Positions 21,847-24,890 of a DNA stretch of 24,890 nucleotides are shown here, in pieces (position 1 is the first letter of the stretch; every line of letters begins with the position of its first letter). Where the stretch lies: positions 959,338 through 984,227 of the forward strand of contig JNVV01000010.1 in the NCBI GenBank assembly GCA_000733355.1, given 5' to 3'. Source of the stretch: Falciphora oryzae (lineage: Eukaryota > Ascomycota > Sordariomycetes > Magnaporthales > Magnaporthaceae). The notes under the pieces were generated by a model. That model saw only the letters and a program-made list of their open reading frames with translations. It had not been told where the DNA came from and made no database searches. The translations under genes were made by a program, and so were the position numbers.

Positions 21847-22370
21847 ATGGCGAAAAAAACCAACGATAAGAAGCCGGCCGACAAGAAAGGCCAGGGCAGC
21901 AAGGATTCCGGCGACAAGGGGGACAAGAAAGTTAAGGCAGCGCAGCAGATAAACGTGCGCCATATCCTCGTAAGTGACCTGTCTACCCCTTCTTCACTGC
22001 TGGATGTCTCCATTGTAGATCCCGTCATCTTCCCCTCCCCACCGTGGGCCTCCTCTGGCAGCAGGCCTGCCAGTTGCACAGCGCCTCTAACACAAAAGGG
22101 AAACCTATTCAGTGCGAAAAGCACAGCAAGAAAGAGGAGGCCCTCCAGAAGATCAGGGATGGCGCCAAGTTTGACGAGGTCGCACGTGAATACTCAGAGG
22201 ACAAGGCTAGGCAGGGTGGCTCGCTGGGCTGGAAAGCCAGAGGCACACTAAAGGCCGAGTTTGAGGCTGTCGCCTTTGGTCTGGAGCCAAGCACAACTTC
22301 AAGTCCCAAAATCGGGGAGGCGAAGACGTCCTTTGGTTATCATTTAATAATGGTCGAGGGAAGGAAGTAG
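21847..22370 (+). CDS. pin4: parvulin-type peptidyl-prolyl isomerase (Par14/PIN4 family)
   Basis: There are two exons (21847-21969, 22113-22370), giving 126 residues, close to the roughly 130 of human Par14. The intron (143 nt) runs from GTAAGT to TTCAG, with CTAAC about 22 nt before the acceptor, and lies in phase 0 between RHIL and CEKH. Residues 1-35 are Lys/Asp/Gly-rich, as in the basic, flexible N-terminus of Par14. The rest is one rotamase domain: VRHILCEKH, EALQKIRDGAKFDEVA, YSEDKARQGGSLGW, LKAEFEAVAFGLE and FGYHLIMVEGRK at the C-terminus. There is no WW domain, so it is not a Pin1/Ess1 orthologue. Human Par14 is nuclear and associates with pre-ribosomal particles and DNA; that role is inferred here. 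It is unrelated to yeast Pin4, an RNA-binding protein of the same name. Confidence 0.95.
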
Positions 22371-22734
22371 AGAGGCGAGCTGGCTGGGAGTATTGGAGGC
22401 CAGAGCCACACACGCAGAGGCGCCTTGGCAACACCGTACGTCATGGTTCTCAACCCGAGGACATCAGAATCAACAGCATTCACTCCCGTTGTCTTTTTGA
22501 TCGAATTTTTCATTGTTTTGTTCCGACCCGAATGCAAGGTGTCCTGGTCCTAGGACAGTGCGCCCCTCCGGGACCACTTCGATGCCAGCTTTGAAAGAAG
22601 CTAGAGTACATCCGAACCGTTGTCGTTGCGACTCGATATACCCATCGTGTCTCTATGTTTCCCCAGGTTATTGTAACGCCCCATGCAAGAAAAAGAACCC
22701 CTTTTTGTGTCCGCTCGGTGCAAGAAATGAAAGT
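22371..22734. other. spacer between the convergent parvulin and eS12 genes
   Basis: These 364 bases should contain the 3' UTRs of both flanking genes. No frame with coding character is visible. The eS12 stop codon overlaps an AATAAA word on the minus strand at 22733-22738. Confidence 0.5.
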
Positions 22735-23572
22735 TTATTGCTCCGTCTGGAAGTAGTTGAGGATGACAGAGCGCTCCTGCGACTCCTCGCCCCAGTCCTT
22801 AACCACGACGCACGAGCAGTTAACGACCTTGCGGGCGTTACCCTCGCGGTCCAGGACGCCTGGTGTGCAGGTAATTGACGTATTAGCTCAGTCCCGACAG
22901 AGGGCCTCTCCGGTGTGAGATGTGAGGGGTCACTGGGGTCGTCTTCGGAGGGGCAGTGCATATTCTCCAAGGGGAGCACTCACAGAGACCGGCCCACTCG
23001 CCGAGCTGCTTGCCGTCGGGAACCTTGATCAGAGGGATCTTGTGCTCGGAGCACAGGGCGATGACCAGCTTCTTGTAGGCCTCCTCCTCACAAGCCTCGT
23101 TCAGGACGCACATGTGTGCCTGGCGGCGGTCCAGGGCCTTGGAAGCCTCCCGCAGGCCGCGCGCAAGACCGTCGTGCATCAGAGCCAGCTTCAAGACACC
23201 CTTGAGGGCCTCCAGGACGGACATGGAGCCCTTGGAGGCATCGGCCGAAACCTCAACCTCCTCAGCGACCTCGGGGGCGTTCGTCTCTTCTACGTCCGAC
23301 TGCGGCGCGGGGTTGCCCACCAAACGTTAGCCCAGCGCATTTCTTTTCGGCAGCAACTCTGGCCGCTCTGCCGCAGCAAGCCCTCGCCGGGCTCAGTGCC
23401 TCTTTGCTGATTGCGCTGTTCTTGCTCTTCCCCTTCCTCCTCCTCTTGCGCAAAATCTGGGCGAAAATTCCCCAGGTCGAGGTGGGGGACTCAAGTCGGG
23501 AGCCGGCCCCGGGCGGCGCGGCGCGGCGCGGGCAGGGGATTTCTCTTGGTGGCTCTTACCATCTTGATTTCT
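22735..23572 (-). CDS. rps12: 40S ribosomal protein eS12 (Rps12)
   Basis: There are three coding exons (23572-23570, 23299-22984, 22859-22735), giving 147 residues, a normal eS12 length. Exon 1 supplies only the ATG and is followed at once by GTAAGA; intron 1 (270 nt) has CTAAC near 23330-23324 and ends GCCGCAG, giving [12 protein letters not shown]. Intron 2 (22983-22860, 124 nt) starts GTGAGT and splits the Cys codon of WAGLC-VLDREG. The family signature is clear: [58 protein letters not shown], and the C-terminal [17 protein letters not shown]. The protein belongs to the L7Ae/L30e-like fold group and sits on the beak of the small subunit. It is divergent with the uS8 gene, so the two may share regulation. 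Confidence 0.97.
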
Positions 23573-24359
23573 TGCTTTCAAGTCGGTGTCGGTGCGATCC
23601 TCGAAGAGATTTCGTAGAAAATATGAGTTGGGGGGAAATGTAGAGAGGGACGTTGGTTTTTGGTGGTGGTTTTTGTCACAATCCAAGGACAGCCAGGTCG
23701 CATCCCAAACTTCCCTATCAAGCTCCCGCCTCGATTGGGTGTGGGGTGGCACGTGCGCAGCAGATTGTGATTAGGGCAGCGAATTTTTTGGTGGTGGACC
23801 CAAGCAGTGTGGCCGTCCCCCACACCGCATTTGTTAGTTTTTTTTCTCTCTTTCTTTTGTCGGCTTCTGCTTTTTTTCCCCTTTGATTTTGCACCTGAAA
23901 GAACCGTCGCCAACTCGCCAAACAGCATCCACGAGGTATGTTAGACTTCAAATACTGTACAGCAATGACTTGAACACGGTCGCAGGCGATGCCATTCTCG
24001 GAGGCTGGAGAGAGCAATCACGGTCGGTTGCACCGGCGCCGACCGCGGACGAGTCGACACGCGGTGAGGGAGGAGAAACTGGCAGCTGAGATGGAATAGG
24101 GTGGAGGGCTCCAAGGCTTCTGTCGATCGATCTCACACGATGTCGACTCCCACGAGGGCCGCCCGGGCACCGCCGTGATACGCTTCTCTCCTTCGGAAAC
24201 GAGCAGGCAGAACCCTCGCAGACATGATCTTGTCAAACAGGGCACTCTCCTTGGCTCGAGCCTCAAGGTGGCTAACGTTCCCCCGCGATCGAACCCGGCA
24301 GATACCTCATCTCCCCGTCACGATTTGAGAATCTCCGACGACCACCCACATCATTCAAG
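23573..24359. promoter_or_regulatory. shared upstream region of the head-to-head eS12 and uS8 genes
   Basis: These 787 bases separate the two start codons of oppositely directed ribosomal protein genes. They contain T-rich tracts (about 23,836-23,882) and two 5' leaders. A GTATGT at 23936 with a CGCAG at 23981-23985 could be a small (50-nt) leader intron of the uS8 gene, but this is weak. I recognised no exact ribosomal-protein promoter box. Confidence 0.6.
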
Positions 24360-24890
24360 ATGGTCCGCACCTCCGTCCTCAACGATGCTCTGAAGAGCAT
24401 CAACAACGCCGAGAAGGCCGGCAAGCGCCAGGTCATGATCAGGCCGAGCTCCAAGGTCATCACCAAGTTCCTGAGCGTCATGCAGAAGCACGGTACGTCG
24501 CGACAGCCTCCTGGACTGCCCACCTGCACCAACCCCCAGTCGGCATGATAACTGGACGATGGTCTCAACTACACCCACGACCCAAGTCTTTTAAGTTGCC
24601 GATAGATGAATCTGCGAGGAAATCTTACACGTTCTCGGACTCTACACCATGAAGCACAGCGTTTAATTTCTCGCAACATACACTGACATTGTCACCACCC
24701 AGGCTACATCGGCGAGTTCGAGGAGCTCGATGACCACCGCTCTGGTAAGATCGTCGTTCAGCTGAACGGCCGCCTCAACAAGACCGGTGTCATCTCCCCC
24801 AGGTACAACGTCCGCCTGTCGGATCTCGAGAAGTGGGTCGTCAAGCTGCTGCCCGCCCGTCAGTTCGGCTACGTCATCCTCACCACCTCG
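24360..24890 (+). CDS. rps22: 40S ribosomal protein uS8 (Rps22/RPS15A), partial at the window edge
   Basis: There are two visible exons (24360-24492 and 24703 to the window end), encoding the first 107 of about 130 residues. The intron (210 nt) starts GTACGT, has CTGAC near 24682 and ends CCCAG. It splits the Gly codon in [11 protein letters not shown]. The sequence is uS8 throughout: [88 protein letters not shown]. The last roughly 23 residues lie outside the window. This is an rRNA-binding protein of the small-subunit body, needed for central-domain assembly. The start ATG follows CATTCAAG and matches the family N-terminus MVRTSVL. Confidence 0.97.

Noticed and set aside
23573..24359. HomolD-like ribosomal protein promoter box (TGTCACA near 23677)
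   Set aside because: Only a partial match to CAGTCACA is present and no paired box was seen, so I do not call it a regulatory site.

Overview
The window looks like GC-rich nuclear DNA of a filamentous ascomycete (Pezizomycotina, probably a Sordariomycete). The genes have short GT-AG introns of about 50-410 nt, mostly with CTAAC/CTGAC-type branch sites 20-30 nt before the acceptor. They are widely spaced, and the proteins match fungal families. I see no bacterial, viral, CRISPR or intact transposon signature. The organism assignment is inference from gene structure and remembered family sequences; no search was run.

Layout, left to right: (1) 570-1439 minus, an acidic, low-complexity protein of unknown function with a conserved-looking N-terminal block. 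(2) 1440-6711, about 5.3 kb with no gene I can support, holding short repeats and palindromes. (3) 6712-8576 minus, the DEAD-box rRNA-processing helicase Dbp8, two exons. (4) 8577-10985, a 2.4 kb divergent upstream region. (5) 10986-13269 plus, the cell-wall-integrity MAP kinase kinase (Mkk1/MkkA/MEK-1 type), four exons with a 17-codon first exon. (6) 13270-14950, a spacer between convergent genes. (7) 14951-18021 minus, the pseudouridine synthase Pus7 (TruD family), three exons, with a long disordered insert near its C-terminus. (8) 18022-19653, a divergent spacer. (9) 19654-21465 plus, an SRA/YDG-domain protein that is readable only after splicing three introns. (10) 21847-22370 plus, a Par14/PIN4-type parvulin. 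(11) 22735-23572 minus, ribosomal protein eS12, whose first coding exon is only the ATG. (12) 24360 to the right edge, plus, ribosomal protein uS8 (Rps22/RPS15A), cut by the window end. eS12 and uS8 are head-to-head and share a 787-bp upstream region.

The genes do not form one pathway, though several concern ribosome or RNA function: Dbp8 (40S pre-rRNA processing), Pus7 (RNA pseudouridylation), eS12 and uS8 (40S subunit), and the parvulin, whose human relative is linked to pre-ribosomes. The MAPKK and the SRA protein stand apart. The best candidates for follow-up are the SRA/YDG protein (divergent, standalone and easily mis-annotated), the interrupted TruD domain of Pus7, and the paired ribosomal-protein promoter. 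I found no convincing new multi-gene system.
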